A stretch of 64,000 nt of DNA from Bacillota bacterium (GCA_023391005.1 JAEWBS010000022.1:35290-99289), one strand, 5' to 3'; positions 8,238-16,897 are shown, numbered from the stretch's first letter. Program-made: numbers and translations. Notes: generated from the letters alone by a model not told the origin.

Positions 8238-9533
8238 ATGGAATCCTATCGCTTTATTTTTGATGTTGCCATCATTCTATTGGTAACAAAGTCCTTTTCG
8301 ATTCTCACAAAAAAAGTGGATATGCCGCAGGTGGTGGGAGCGCTTTTGGCCGGCTTGTTACTCGGACCCAGCCTGATGGGGCTTGTAAAGCCCTCTGAGT
8401 TTATGAATCAGGTTTCGGAGCTTGGTGTTATTGTTCTGATGTTCGGGGCCGGTCTGCAGACCGATATCAAAGAGCTGCGCCGTTCCGGTAAGGCCGCCTT
8501 TTTTATTGCGCTTTGCGGCGTGCTGATTCCTTTGGCGGGCGGTTATTTTCTGGCAACCTTCTATAACCGCGGTCACGAGGTCTTTCTTGAAAACCTTTTT
8601 GTGGGCACCGTGCTGACCGCAACGTCGGTTTCAATCACGGTTGAAACACTCAAGGAGCTTGGCAAGCTTTCGACAAATTCCGGTAACGCCATCCTTGGCG
8701 CGGCGCTCATCGATGATATCATTGGTTTGGTGCTGCTGACAATGGTTACCGGCGCCGCCGACGCATCGGTCAGCATTATTACCGTTATCCTTAAAATTGT
8801 TGCGTTCTTCGGCATCAGCATGCTGGTGGGCGGCTTTTTGCACCGTCTTATTGAAAAATGGATGGAGTCGGCCTCGTGGGACCGTAAGCGCTTTGCGATT
8901 ATTTCGCTGGCCTTTTGCTTCTTCTATGCCTATATCGCCGAGGCGGTCTTCGGTGTGGCCAATATTACCGGCGCGTTCATTGCGGGTCTGATCATTTCAA
9001 ACACGATCCGTGCGACCTATGTTTCGTCCCGTTGCGAGATATTGTCCTATATGCTGCTTTCACCGATCTTTTTTGCCGGCATCGGTTTAAAAGTGACGCT
9101 GGATGCGCTGAATATCAATACCATCATACTGTCGATTGCGATTCTTCTCATTGCAATTGTCACGAAGGTTGTGGGTTGCGGCGTCGGCGCCAAGCTGTGC
9201 GGCTATACAAAGGATGAATCGGTTCGCATCGGCGTCGGCATGATCTCACGCGGCGAGGTGGCGTTGATCGTTGCTAATAAGGGCATTGCCACCGGCTTAA
9301 TGAATACGATCTTTCTTGTCCCGCTTGTGCTGATGGTGGTGGGTACCACCGTTGTAACGCCGATATTGCTGCGGATGGTCTATCCTAAGAGCAAGGCCGG
9401 CTCGTACGACGATCTGGTGCACAGCGATCTGGTTGAAAACTACAGCGAGGTTCGAGATTTCGATTTGGCTTCTGAGACGATGCTGGATATACACCGTGAA
9501 TTAAAGGGCAACGATCCGAAGAAGAACCGATAG
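8238..9533 (+). CDS. Monovalent cation:proton antiporter-2 (CPA2) family protein
   Basis: 431 residues with about twelve membrane segments. The conserved ion-site helix GAALIDDIIGLVLLTM carries the paired aspartates of electrogenic CPA2 exchangers, and GVGMISRGEVALIVANKG resembles the late conserved helix of KefB/NapA-type proteins. It should exchange Na+ or K+ for H+ at the cytoplasmic membrane. There is no C-terminal TrkA-N domain, only a short polar tail. The ATG at 8238 was chosen over the in-frame TTG at 8223 because GAAAGGTG lies just before it. Monocistronic, with its own promoter and terminator. Confidence 0.9.
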   Translation: MESYRFIFDVAIILLVTKSFSILTKKVDMPQVVGALLAGLLLGPSLMGLVKPSEFMNQVSELGVIVLMFGAGLQTDIKELRRSGKAAFFIALCGVLIPLAGGYFLATFYNRGHEVFLENLFVGTVLTATSVSITVETLKELGKLSTNSGNAILGAALIDDIIGLVLLTMVTGAADASVSIITVILKIVAFFGISMLVGGFLHRLIEKWMESASWDRKRFAIISLAFCFFYAYIAEAVFGVANITGAFIAGLIISNTIRATYVSSRCEILSYMLLSPIFFAGIGLKVTLDALNINTIILSIAILLIAIVTKVVGCGVGAKLCGYTKDESVRIGVGMISRGEVALIVANKGIATGLMNTIFLVPLVLMVVGTTVVTPILLRMVYPKSKAGSYDDLVHSDLVENYSEVRDFDLASETMLDIHRELKGNDPKKNR

Positions 9534-9632
9534 GGCTTAAAGCATGTGAACGCCTTGATGATATTTTATACGCAACGCCTTCTGTGCCGATGCTTGAATA
9601 ACCTTGGGGCAGAAGGGTGGATTTAAACAGTT

Positions 9633-9665
9633 AAAAGCCCTGCAAAATGATGCAGGGCTTTTTGC
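9633..9665. terminator. Bidirectional terminator between antiporter and binding-protein genes
   Basis: A perfect 12-bp stem (9633-9644 with 9651-9662), 6-nt loop, and A/T runs on both sides. Confidence 0.85.
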
Positions 9666-9711
9666 ATTGCTTTTACAATCTCAGCCGATCAGCCTATGCG
9701 TACGATTTTGA

Positions 9712-10695
9712 TCATTTAGAAAACAGCTTTTGCCACCAACTTTTGGGGGCCTCGGGCTCCGGCTCGGGTAGGTCTATAGCGAAGGACGGCTTTGGCGTCT
9801 CAAATGCGTCAGGGAAGGCCTGCTTCATCAGATCCTCGAGCGCGAAAAACATCCGGGGCGACTGCCGCTCAAAGGCCCGTGCGTCGAAGGTGAAGATGCG
9901 CTCATAGGTCACCGCCGAGGTTTTCTTATAATAATCGCTGCTTTGCAGCGCCGCCAGCGCGATCGACTCATCGCAGAAAATATAGTTGGGGTTTAACTCC
10001 GGCTCGGCCTCTAGCGGATAGTTCCATCCGGTGTGGGCGTCCCCTTGATTGTTAAAGCCCATAGCCGTGAGCAGTTGCCCCTCAAGCGTGTCGCCGGTGG
10101 CCATCACAAACGGCAGCTGCCGCAGATAGATGGCCTTGTTCTCTTCGGGCGTCAGCGCCGACGAGACCGCTGTGTTGACATAGTCGAGCGTCACATCCAT
10201 AAACAGCGAAAGCTGTTCGGCTTTAAAGTCCCCCGCCTTGCCGCCCTCAAACGCCGTGCAAAGCAGGCGGTAGTTTTCTGAGATACCGCTTAAAGTTTCA
10301 GCGCGGGTTACCACAACGATCTGAACGCCCGCCGCCTCAAGGCTTTTGGCCGCTTTGGCGGGCAGTGCGGCGGAACAAAACAGCATGTCGGGCTCAAGCG
10401 CTAAAATCACCTCGGTGTCGGGCATGAGCGCCGTGCCGCAGGCGGTAAGGTCTTGCGCTGCGTCGGGCGGCTCGCAATAGTCGCTCACACCTACAATCCG
10501 CCCACCGTAGCCCAACGTAAACAGCGTGTCGGTCAAAGCGGGCGAGAGGGTGACGACCCGCCTTGGCGCATGGGTAAAGGTAACACTGCCCACCGTGATG
10601 GGCCAGCGGTCGTCCTTGCCCTTGGTGGTCGATCCGCAGGCGCAGCATATTATCAGCAACATACACGCCAACAGCGCGCATAAAAATTTTTTCAT
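9712..10695 (-). CDS. ABC transporter substrate-binding lipoprotein, BtuF/FepB-type fold (orphan)
   Basis: 327 residues beginning with a lipoprotein signal (lipobox IICCAC). The body follows the class III binding-protein pattern: RRVVTLSPALTDTLFTLGYGGRIVGVSDYC near the N-terminus, EPDMLFCS in the middle and a C-terminal Pro/Glu-rich tail. Such proteins capture corrinoids, haem or ferric chelates and deliver them to an ABC permease. No permease or ATPase gene is near, so it either uses a remote transporter or has another role. Its promoter (10733-10761) is unusually strong in the -35 box. Confidence 0.8.
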   Translation of the reverse strand: MKKFLCALLACMLLIICCACGSTTKGKDDRWPITVGSVTFTHAPRRVVTLSPALTDTLFTLGYGGRIVGVSDYCEPPDAAQDLTACGTALMPDTEVILALEPDMLFCSAALPAKAAKSLEAAGVQIVVVTRAETLSGISENYRLLCTAFEGGKAGDFKAEQLSLFMDVTLDYVNTAVSSALTPEENKAIYLRQLPFVMATGDTLEGQLLTAMGFNNQGDAHTGWNYPLEAEPELNPNYIFCDESIALAALQSSDYYKKTSAVTYERIFTFDARAFERQSPRMFFALEDLMKQAFPDAFETPKPSFAIDLPEPEPEAPKSWWQKLFSK

Positions 10696-10732
10696 CCGGG
10701 TTCTCCTTGTATGTATAAATAGCGCCCCCTCA

Positions 10733-10761
10733 TTTTAACGCAGCGGCGCGGGGCTTGTCAA
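10733..10761 (-). promoter_or_regulatory. Promoter of the orphan binding-protein gene
   Basis: On the minus strand a perfect TTGACA (10761-10756), a 17-bp spacer and TTAAAA (10738-10733). No operator was recognised. Confidence 0.6.
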
Positions 10762-10815
10762 ATAAAATGCATCCGTTTGCAGGGTGTCATTTTTGGGAGA
10801 CTTTGCTGCAACAGG

Positions 10816-10844
10816 TTGATAAATTGACCTGCAGGCGGTATACT
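10816..10844 (+). promoter_or_regulatory. Probable promoter of the 10887 gene
   Basis: TTGATA, a 17-bp spacer and TATACT, about 40 bp upstream of the start codon. Confidence 0.55.
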
Positions 10845-10886
10845 TGATAATATTATATTCTGCATTGAAAGCAAGCGAGGTGCCTT

Positions 10887-11387
10887 GTGATGAACTACCG
10901 CATTAAATATGTGCCGGGTGAGCCATGCTTTGACACGCTTGGCGTTATAAAGCTCAACTGTGCGCCCACGGTGCCGGTCAACGACCGCCTTTACGCGCAG
11001 GCGCAGCTGGGGCGCAATGACGACAGCCTTTTTATACGCATCCTCTCCTTTGAGACCCGGCCCGCCGCAAATGCCCGCCTGTCAGCCGAGCTTTGCTATG
11101 GCGACAAAGTGCTGTCGCTTTGGGTAACGGCCGACGGTCAGGCACAGGCCCATTGCGGCGCGCGGGATCTTACGACCGATTTAACCGCTTATATCACGCG
11201 GGGGGAGGATCTTCAGGGGGAATATTGGGCCGGTGTGCTGCTGTTCCCGCTCAAGACGCTGTTTACCGTGCTTGGGGCGGATGGCGGCGCCCTGCCGTTG
11301 ACGCTGTCGGGCAATATCCTGCGGGAGAATCCCGCCCTTTCGTCTGCCGTTGCGCTTGGCGAAACGGTCGCTTTTACGCTTTCGTAA
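10887..11387 (+). CDS. Hypothetical protein, possibly all-beta
   Basis: 166 residues (GTG 10887; the next codon is an ATG that is equally plausible after GAGG at 10877). I do not recognise the family. The sequence is rich in alternating hydrophobic residues without a signal peptide or membrane segment, and features such as a DSLFIRILSFETRP segment and a YWAGVLLFPLKTL segment recall carbohydrate-binding-like beta sandwiches; this is only an impression. It has its own promoter and a strong terminator. A cytosolic location is expected. Confidence 0.65.
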   Translation: MMNYRIKYVPGEPCFDTLGVIKLNCAPTVPVNDRLYAQAQLGRNDDSLFIRILSFETRPAANARLSAELCYGDKVLSLWVTADGQAQAHCGARDLTTDLTAYITRGEDLQGEYWAGVLLFPLKTLFTVLGADGGALPLTLSGNILRENPALSSAVALGETVAFTLS

Positions 11388-11403
11388 GACGTTACCGCAC
11401 GGC

Positions 11404-11437
11404 AAAACGCCCCGCCGGGCTTGGCGGGGCGTTTTTT
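11404..11437. terminator. Bidirectional terminator between the 10887 gene and the RidA gene
   Basis: A perfect 13-bp GC-rich stem with a 6-nt loop, flanked by four As and seven Ts. Confidence 0.88.
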
Positions 11438-11447
11438 GTTTGCCACG

Positions 11448-11828
11448 TTATTCCTTGTAAGCGACCGCTTCAATTTCAACCAGAGCGGCCTTGGGCAGCG
11501 CCGCAACCTCAAAGGCCGCGCGCGCCGGGCAGTCCTGAAGGAAGAACTTCGCATATTCCTGATTCATGGGTACGAAATCTCCGATGTTCTGAAGTAAAAC
11601 GGTTGTTTTGACCACATCGCCGTAATCCATCCCCGCCTCGTTTAGAATAGCGCCGATATTTTTGAGCGCCTGTGTCGTCTGGGCGGCGATGTCGGCCCCG
11701 GCGAATTCACCGGTCGCGGGGTCAATGGGCAACTGCCCTGAAATATAAAGGAAATTACCGGCGCGAACCGCCTGAGAATACGGTCCGATCGCACCCGGAG
11801 CGTTCTTGCTTGAAATGATTTGTTTCAT
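11448..11828 (-). CDS. RidA/YjgF/UK114-family enamine/imine deaminase
   Basis: 126 residues, full family length. Signature segments are GAIGPYSQAV near the N-terminus, LYISGQLPIDPATGE, and a C-terminal RAAFEVAALPKAALVEIEAVA containing the catalytic-site arginine and glutamate. RidA hydrolyses reactive 2-aminoacrylate and related enamines released by PLP enzymes, protecting other PLP enzymes in the cytosol. Transcribed alone from the promoter at 11855-11884. Confidence 0.93.
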   Translation of the reverse strand: MKQIISSKNAPGAIGPYSQAVRAGNFLYISGQLPIDPATGEFAGADIAAQTTQALKNIGAILNEAGMDYGDVVKTTVLLQNIGDFVPMNQEYAKFFLQDCPARAAFEVAALPKAALVEIEAVAYKE

Positions 11829-11854
11829 GAATTTTCCACCAGCCTTTTATTCTT

Positions 11855-11884
11855 ATCGTAGCATAAATGAGGGCGGCTCGTCAA
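11855..11884 (-). promoter_or_regulatory. Promoter of the RidA gene
   Basis: On the minus strand TTGACG (11884-11879), an 18-bp spacer and TACGAT (11860-11855). Confidence 0.6.
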
Positions 11885-11936
11885 TTTGAGCGCGCTATTT
11901 TCTGTGCGGCCTTGGCCGCTTTTCAAATTATGAATG

Positions 11937-12341
11937 TCAATCCCACAGCGTGGTGATGAACATGGGGGCTTCATCCTGCCCGCGTTCAAACCCGCAGGCC
12001 TCATAAAACGCAACCGCCGTGTTATAGGCGATCAGTACAATCCGGAGATAGGTCTGATAATGCTGCTTTGCCATTTCCAACAGCTGTCGGCCGATGCCGT
12101 GACGCTGATAGTCGGGGTGCACGAGAAAGTAGTGAATATAAGCCGTCATCACGCCGTCATCCATTGCGCCCAGCAGCCCAACCAGTCTGTCGCCATCCCA
12201 TGCGGTATATACCGTTTCATAGTTTTTCATCGCGGCACAAAGCTTATCAGGGTAGTGCCCGCTTGACCATTCCAGTGCCAGAAACAGTGCTTCAAGCTGT
12301 GCCTTGTCGATATCGCGCGTCGTTTTGTAGCTGATCTGCAT
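11937..12341 (-). CDS. GNAT-family N-acetyltransferase
   Basis: 134 residues with the GNAT acetyl-CoA motif A: FLVHPDYQRHGIGRQLLEMAKQ, in which the RHGIG loop binds the pyrophosphate of acetyl-CoA. A later AVAFYEACGFERG segment is the family motif B. The substrate cannot be predicted. The gene has an AGGAGG element in front of its ATG and a TATAAT on the minus strand about 35 bp upstream. Confidence 0.88.
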   Translation of the reverse strand: MQISYKTTRDIDKAQLEALFLALEWSSGHYPDKLCAAMKNYETVYTAWDGDRLVGLLGAMDDGVMTAYIHYFLVHPDYQRHGIGRQLLEMAKQHYQTYLRIVLIAYNTAVAFYEACGFERGQDEAPMFITTLWD

Positions 12342-12511
12342 GGCCTCATCCTCCTAAAATTGCAGTATCCTTTATTATAGCAGGGCTTCTTTTGAAAAAC
12401 CAGTCGACGCAGGTCGCCGGACGGCGTTTAAATCCACATGAAGCCAAACTGAGAAATCCTTTAAATGAATTTTTGCTCAGACGCACTTTATGCGGCCTTT
12501 TATGCTAGAAT

Positions 12512-12524
12512 AGTAGAAACTACT
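12512..12524 (+). promoter_or_regulatory. Short dyad upstream of the Crp/Fnr-type gene
   Basis: A perfect AGTAG-AAA-CTACT dyad directly after a TAGAAT -10-like box (12506-12511), 24 bp before the ATG. Its position over the start site would suit autorepression, but a 5-bp half-site can arise by chance. Confidence 0.3.
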
Positions 12525-12547
12525 GATTTAAGAAAGGGGCGCGTTGT

Positions 12548-13240
12548 ATGCTACTGCCCGATTGCACAGATCTGTTTATTAAAACGCTCTCGTTTTGGGA
12601 GCAGCTTTCAGAACCCGAAAAGCGTCTTCTTTGCGACAATACCATGCCGGTCAGATACGCGAAGGGCACCGTTGTTCACGGCGGCGGCGAGGACTGTATT
12701 GGTGTTATACTGCTAAAAAGCGGACAGCTGCGCACCTATATCTTGTCGGAGGATGGCCGCGACGTCACGCTATACCGCCTGTTTAAGGGCGACGTCTGCG
12801 TTTTGTCGGCTTCCTGCGTGCTTGATGCCATCACCTTTGATGTGTTTATCGACGCGGAGGAGGATACCGAGATTCTGCTGATTAATTCCGCCATATTTCA
12901 CCAGCTTGCCGATCAGAACATCTATGTCAAATGCTTTGGTTATCAATTGGCCACGACCCGCTTCTCAGATGTGATGTGGGCGATGCAGCAGGTGCTGTTT
13001 ATGAGCGCCGATCAGCGTTTGGCGATTTTTTTAATCGATGAACTTTCGAAAAATGGCGGCGATGAAATAAAACTGACCCACGAACAAATTGCGCGCTATA
13101 TGGGCAGCGCACGGGAGGTCGTCAGCCGCATGCTTAAATATTTTGCGCAGGAAGGCGTTGTGACCCTCTCAAGAGGCGGGCTTAAGGTCGTTGATAAGGC
13201 GAAGCTGCGCCAGCTCGCACAGCGAACCAAGACGGCATAA
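12548..13240 (+). CDS. Crp/Fnr-family transcriptional regulator
   Basis: 230 residues. The N-terminal cyclic-nucleotide-binding-like beta barrel (about residues 15-130) contains GVILLKSGQLRTYILSEDGRDVTLYRL. The C-terminal winged helix (about 155-225) contains LTHEQIARYMGSAREVVSRMLKYF, the recognition-helix pattern of the family. No FNR-type N-terminal cysteine cluster is seen, so the signal is unknown. It is convergent with, and next to, the sulfur/redox genes at 13380-17100, whose two promoters carry a shared dyad-like site; it is the obvious candidate to bind it (inference). Confidence 0.92.
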   Translation: MLLPDCTDLFIKTLSFWEQLSEPEKRLLCDNTMPVRYAKGTVVHGGGEDCIGVILLKSGQLRTYILSEDGRDVTLYRLFKGDVCVLSASCVLDAITFDVFIDAEEDTEILLINSAIFHQLADQNIYVKCFGYQLATTRFSDVMWAMQQVLFMSADQRLAIFLIDELSKNGGDEIKLTHEQIARYMGSAREVVSRMLKYFAQEGVVTLSRGGLKVVDKAKLRQLAQRTKTA

Positions 13241-13251
13241 CAAAACAGGGG

Positions 13252-13288
13252 CGGGCGCGGGAACACGAAGGTTCCCGCGCCCGGTTTT
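13252..13288. terminator. Rho-independent terminator after the Crp/Fnr-type gene
   Basis: A 13-bp perfect GC-rich stem (13252-13264 with 13271-13283), 6-nt loop and a GTTTT tail. Confidence 0.85.
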
Positions 13289-13379
13289 AAATGGGGGCGT
13301 AGAAAGCGAATGGATTGCTGTGCCGTGATTCGGGAAAGGTGGCCCAGCGCCAGCGAATCGGTACAGCCTAAGACGGCGT

Positions 13380-15824
13380 TTAAATGAACAGCGACATGTC
13401 TGATTCCTCCGCGTTTGCGAGCATGGCGGCCGCACCTGCCAGCTTGACGCCGTCGATGAGCTCTTCTTTTGTGATGCCCATAACATCCATGCTCATTGAG
13501 CAGGCGATCAGCTCAACGCCATTTTGCTGGGCCAGACGGATTAGATCCTCAAGGCTGTCGACATTTTTGTTCTGCATGACACCGCGGATCATCTTAGCCC
13601 CCATGCCGCCCATGTTCATTTTTGAAAGGCCGAGTTTTTTGCTGCCGCGTGGCATCATCATGCCGAACATCTTGGATATGAAGTCTTTGCGGACGCTGAT
13701 TTTTTCAGGTTTGCGCAGAATATTAAGCCCCCAGAACGTAAAGAAAACGCTCACTTGACGGCCCATTGCCGCGGCGGCGTTGGCGATGATAAACGACGCG
13801 ATGGCCTTGTCAAGATCGCCCGAAAAAACGATGATATTTTTCTTGTTGCTGTTGTGCCCTGTTGCGGCGGCCTGCGGGGCCTCGCCCTTCTGGATTCTGG
13901 CGGTGCTGATGCCCTTGCAGCTGTCGACCCGCAAAAGAATGTTGCCGGTTCGACGGCAGAAGCCGTCAAGGTCGCTGGCAAAGGCCGGGTCGCTGGTCGA
14001 AATCTCGATGATATCGCCGGTCTTGGCGCAACCAAGCGCGTTGGAGAGTTTGACGATCGGCCCCGGGCAGGACAGGCCGCAGGCGTCGACGAGAATCACA
14101 TCGCCCGCACAGGACTGCGGCTCGCGGCAGCAGTTGGACTGTGCGCCCGCCGCCAACGGCTGCGGACGCTTGCCATATATGGCATCATAAAGGCGGTAGC
14201 CGCCGGCGATCACGGTGGCGTCAAAGCCCTTCTGCGTTAAAATTCTGGCGGCGATATACGCCCGAAGACCGATTTGGCAGGCGATATAAACCGGCTTCTG
14301 TTTATCGAGTGTATGCAGGCGTGCGCGTAGCCCACTGAGCGGGATGTTAACAAAGCCCGCGATATGGCCGCCCTCAAACTCCTCGGGCAGGCGGGTATCG
14401 AGCAGCGTCACGCTGCCGTCGCGCGGCAGCGCGTCAACGTCGTGCCAATGAATCTGCTTCATCCTGCCGGTGAGGACGTTTTCAATGACAAAGCCCGCCA
14501 TATTGACCGGGTCCTTGGCTGAGCTGTAGGGCGGCGCGTAGCACAGCTCCAGCTTGCAAAGATCTGTCGCGGTCATCTTGGCGCGGATTGCGGTGGCCAG
14601 TACGTCGCAGCGCTTATCGACGCCGTCGTAGCCGACGAGCTGCGCGCCGAGAACGCGCCCTGTCTCTGGCTCAAAGAGCGTTTTAATAGACATATTGGCG
14701 GCCCCGGGATAATAGCCCGCGTGGCTGCCCGAATAGGTGAACACCTTGTCGTAGATGAGCCCCAGCCGCTTGGCTGTTTTTTCGTTGATACCGGTTGAAG
14801 CGACGGTCATGTCGAATACCTTGAGGATTGAAGACCCCTGCGTGCCCGGGTAGACGCTGGGAATGCCGCAGATATTATCCGCCGCGATACGCCCCTGCTT
14901 GTTGGCGGGGCCCGCGAGCGGCACATAGCATTTTTGCCCGGTGACGCTGTCGGCCACCTCAACCGCGTCACCCACGGCATAGACATCGGGGGCCGAGGTT
15001 TGCATGTGGGCGTCCACGACAATCGCGCCGCGTGGATTTAACGTGATACCCGCCTCTTTGGCGAGCGCGGTCTCGGGCTTTACGCCGATGGCCATGATAA
15101 GCATGTCGGCTTCCACTTGGCCGCGGTCCAACTCGATGTGCAGGCGGCAGCCGTCGTCCCGCATGCCCTTAACGCCGTTGCCAAGCTCAAGCCGAACGCC
15201 CTTGCTTTCAATATGGCGGTGTACGTCGGCGGCCATGTCGGGGTCGATCGGCGCGATGACCTGATCGGCCATCTCGACAAGGGTGACGCAAAACCCGGCA
15301 GCGTGCAGGTTCTCGGCCATTTCAACGCCGATAAAGCCGCCGCCCATCACAACGGCGCTGCAAGGCTTGTGCTTTTCAATATAGTCCTTTATCCTGTAAG
15401 TATCGGGGATGTTGCGCAGCGTGAACACCTTATCGGAATCGCTACCCGGAATCGGCGGGCGCAGCGGTTCGGCCCCCATCGAGAGCACAAGCTTATCGTA
15501 GCTTTCTTTATAGCGCGTGCCGGTCTGTAGATTTTGCACCGTCACTGTCTTGTTCGTGGTATCAATGGCAGTCACCTCGTTGAATACCCGAACGTCGATG
15601 TTAAATTTGTCGATAAAGTCCTGCGGGGTCTGAACGGTCAGCGCCGATTTCTCTTTAATTTCTCCGCCGATGTAATAAGGCAATCCGCAGTTGGCGAATG
15701 AGACATATTCCCCACGCTCAAACATAATAATCTCGGCTTGCTCGTCAAGTCTGCGTAGCCTGGGCGCGGTCGAAGCGCCGCCCGCCACGCCGCCGACAAT
15801 TAAAACCTTTTGTCCTGTGGTCAT
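13380..15824 (-). CDS. CoA-disulfide-reductase-like flavoprotein fused to rhodanese, TusA and DsrE-like domains
   Basis: 814 residues in four modules. (1) About 1-450: FAD/NAD disulfide oxidoreductase with VLIVGGVAGGAS and SFANCGLPYYIGG, whose Cys46 matches the single redox cysteine of CoA-disulfide reductases. (2) About 465-550: rhodanese with VTLLDTRLPEEFEGGHIAG and the active-site loop ACQIGLRAY. (3) About 585-655: TusA-like domain with CGLSCPGPIVKL. (4) About 675-814: DsrE/F-like domain with IACSMSMDVMGI. The set suggests relay of persulfide sulfur between cysteines coupled to NAD(P)H, with CoA or another thiol as partner. The start at 15824 fits the family N-terminus; an in-frame ATG at 15854 is possible. 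Downstream of trxA. Confidence 0.9.
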   Translation of the reverse strand: MTTGQKVLIVGGVAGGASTAPRLRRLDEQAEIIMFERGEYVSFANCGLPYYIGGEIKEKSALTVQTPQDFIDKFNIDVRVFNEVTAIDTTNKTVTVQNLQTGTRYKESYDKLVLSMGAEPLRPPIPGSDSDKVFTLRNIPDTYRIKDYIEKHKPCSAVVMGGGFIGVEMAENLHAAGFCVTLVEMADQVIAPIDPDMAADVHRHIESKGVRLELGNGVKGMRDDGCRLHIELDRGQVEADMLIMAIGVKPETALAKEAGITLNPRGAIVVDAHMQTSAPDVYAVGDAVEVADSVTGQKCYVPLAGPANKQGRIAADNICGIPSVYPGTQGSSILKVFDMTVASTGINEKTAKRLGLIYDKVFTYSGSHAGYYPGAANMSIKTLFEPETGRVLGAQLVGYDGVDKRCDVLATAIRAKMTATDLCKLELCYAPPYSSAKDPVNMAGFVIENVLTGRMKQIHWHDVDALPRDGSVTLLDTRLPEEFEGGHIAGFVNIPLSGLRARLHTLDKQKPVYIACQIGLRAYIAARILTQKGFDATVIAGGYRLYDAIYGKRPQPLAAGAQSNCCREPQSCAGDVILVDACGLSCPGPIVKLSNALGCAKTGDIIEISTSDPAFASDLDGFCRRTGNILLRVDSCKGISTARIQKGEAPQAAATGHNSNKKNIIVFSGDLDKAIASFIIANAAAAMGRQVSVFFTFWGLNILRKPEKISVRKDFISKMFGMMMPRGSKKLGLSKMNMGGMGAKMIRGVMQNKNVDSLEDLIRLAQQNGVELIACSMSMDVMGITKEELIDGVKLAGAAAMLANAEESDMSLFI

Positions 15825-15854
15825 TTTTACCGCCGATCTCCTCTCTGACAACAT

Positions 15855-15889
15855 AAACAGCGAGAGAAAAGTTCTTCCTCCCGCTGTTT
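15855..15889 (-). promoter_or_regulatory. Intercistronic hairpin between trxA and the CoADR fusion
   Basis: A 12-bp stem with one G-U pair and an 11-nt loop fills the gap between the two genes. There is no T run on the minus side, so it is not a plain terminator. A GGGAGGAAG ribosome-site-like sequence is partly inside the stem, so the hairpin may tune translation or mRNA processing. Confidence 0.4.
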
Positions 15890-15897
15890 AGCTTTTA

Positions 15898-16209
15898 TTA
15901 AACATTCAGCATATTTAAAATGGTGGCTTTAGGCTTGACGCCGACCGATTGATTGACCACCTTGCCGTTCTTGACGAGAATCAGTGTCGGAATACTCATG
16001 ACCTGAAACTGGCGTGCCAGCTCGGGCTGCTCGTCGACGTTGATCTTGCAGATCTTGGCTGAATCGGTTTCCTCGGCAATTTCATCCACGACCGGAGAAA
16101 GCATTCTGCACGGGCCGCACCAAGTTGCCCAGAAATCAATAAGTACCGGCTTGTCGGACTCGAGCACCTCAGAATTGAAATTTTCTTTTGTTACTTTTAA
16201 GACCGCCAT
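15898..16209 (-). CDS. trxA: Thioredoxin
   Basis: 103 residues with the canonical active site FWATWCGPCRM and the cis-proline segment MSIPTLILVKNG. It is a normal-length cytosolic thioredoxin. The start at 16209 is preceded by GGGAG at 8 nt; the ATG six bases upstream is too close. It is the first gene of a transcript with the CoADR-rhodanese fusion and is driven by a promoter with the Crp/Fnr-type site at 16269-16288. It may reduce the persulfide or disulfide intermediates handled by the fusion (inference). Confidence 0.94.
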   Translation of the reverse strand: MAVLKVTKENFNSEVLESDKPVLIDFWATWCGPCRMLSPVVDEIAEETDSAKICKINVDEQPELARQFQVMSIPTLILVKNGKVVNQSVGVKPKATILNMLNV

Positions 16210-16246
16210 GATCATCGCTCCCTTTATCGGTTGTTGTAATGTTTAT

Positions 16247-16288
16247 ACTATATCGGTTTTCTTCGTGCTTTTCTGTAACTCAATCACA
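16247..16288 (-). promoter_or_regulatory. trxA promoter with shared Crp/Fnr-type site (site 1)
   Basis: On the minus strand: site TGTGATTG-A-GTTAC-A-GAAAA (16288-16269) followed by -10 box TATAGT (16252-16247). The centre of the site is 26.5 nt from the upstream edge of the -10 box, i.e. near -40, the class II activator position. No -35 hexamer is visible. The same site and spacing recur before the ferredoxin gene. Confidence 0.65.
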
Positions 16289-16303
16289 AAGTAAAATGTT
16301 CTT

Positions 16304-16897
16304 TTAAGGCTGCGGCGTTCGGTCATTTTGGCATTTTGCCTTACAGATTAGCTGGGTCATGGTGCCCATCGGGCAGTAGACGCACCACGAACGCGGTTTA
16401 TAGGCCAGCATGGTGATAAGCCCCAGCACCGTCGAGGTGAGCATGACGCTGTAAAACCCGAACGCGAACTGTGCCACCCACGACGTTACCGACGCGGTAT
16501 AGGCCCAATGCCACGGCAGCCGGATGGTCCACAGCAACGTCACCACCTGACGCAGGCTGCCGGCTCCCGCAAAAACCAGCCAAGTGGCGGTCAACATATT
16601 CAGGAACATCACCATAAAAAAGGCCAGAAAGCCGTAGCGGAAATAGGGGCTTCGCATCCACACGGGAATATCCCGGTTGCGGGAGAAGCCCAGCTGGTTC
16701 CCCAGCAGATCAAAGAGCTGCCCCCGCCCGCAATAGCGGTTGCAGTAGCTTTTGTGCCCGGTGGCAATCGCAATGATCAGCGGAATAAAAAAGCAGAGCA
16801 GCCCCACCCACGCGAACAGGATGTTGAAAAAGCCCAGCACGATATAAAGGGCCGACAGCACCCAAAGGTAGTTATACCAGCGCTTTTGTTTTGTCAT
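16304..16897 (-). CDS. Polytopic membrane protein with 4Fe-4S-type cysteine motifs (NapH/YccM-like)
   Basis: 197 residues with four or five membrane segments. Cysteine motifs follow membrane segments: SYCNRYCGRGQLFDLLG near residue 55 and WCVYCPMGTMTQLICKAKC at the C-terminus, the pattern of NapH/RdxA-type polyferredoxin membrane subunits. It overlaps the preceding ferredoxin gene by 4 bp (ATGA), so the two proteins are probably translationally coupled and form a membrane electron-transfer unit. The electron acceptor is not evident; linkage to thioredoxin and CoADR genes suggests thiol or sulfur redox. Confidence 0.8.
   Translation of the reverse strand: MTKQKRWYNYLWVLSALYIVLGFFNILFAWVGLLCFFIPLIIAIATGHKSYCNRYCGRGQLFDLLGNQLGFSRNRDIPVWMRSPYFRYGFLAFFMVMFLNMLTATWLVFAGAGSLRQVVTLLWTIRLPWHWAYTASVTSWVAQFAFGFYSVMLTSTVLGLITMLAYKPRSWCVYCPMGTMTQLICKAKCQNDRTPQP

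Noticed and set aside
12512..12524. Claiming a proven autoregulatory operator for the Crp/Fnr-type gene
   Set aside because: The 5-bp dyad differs from the shared site at the trxA and ferredoxin promoters, so it is kept only as a low-confidence feature.
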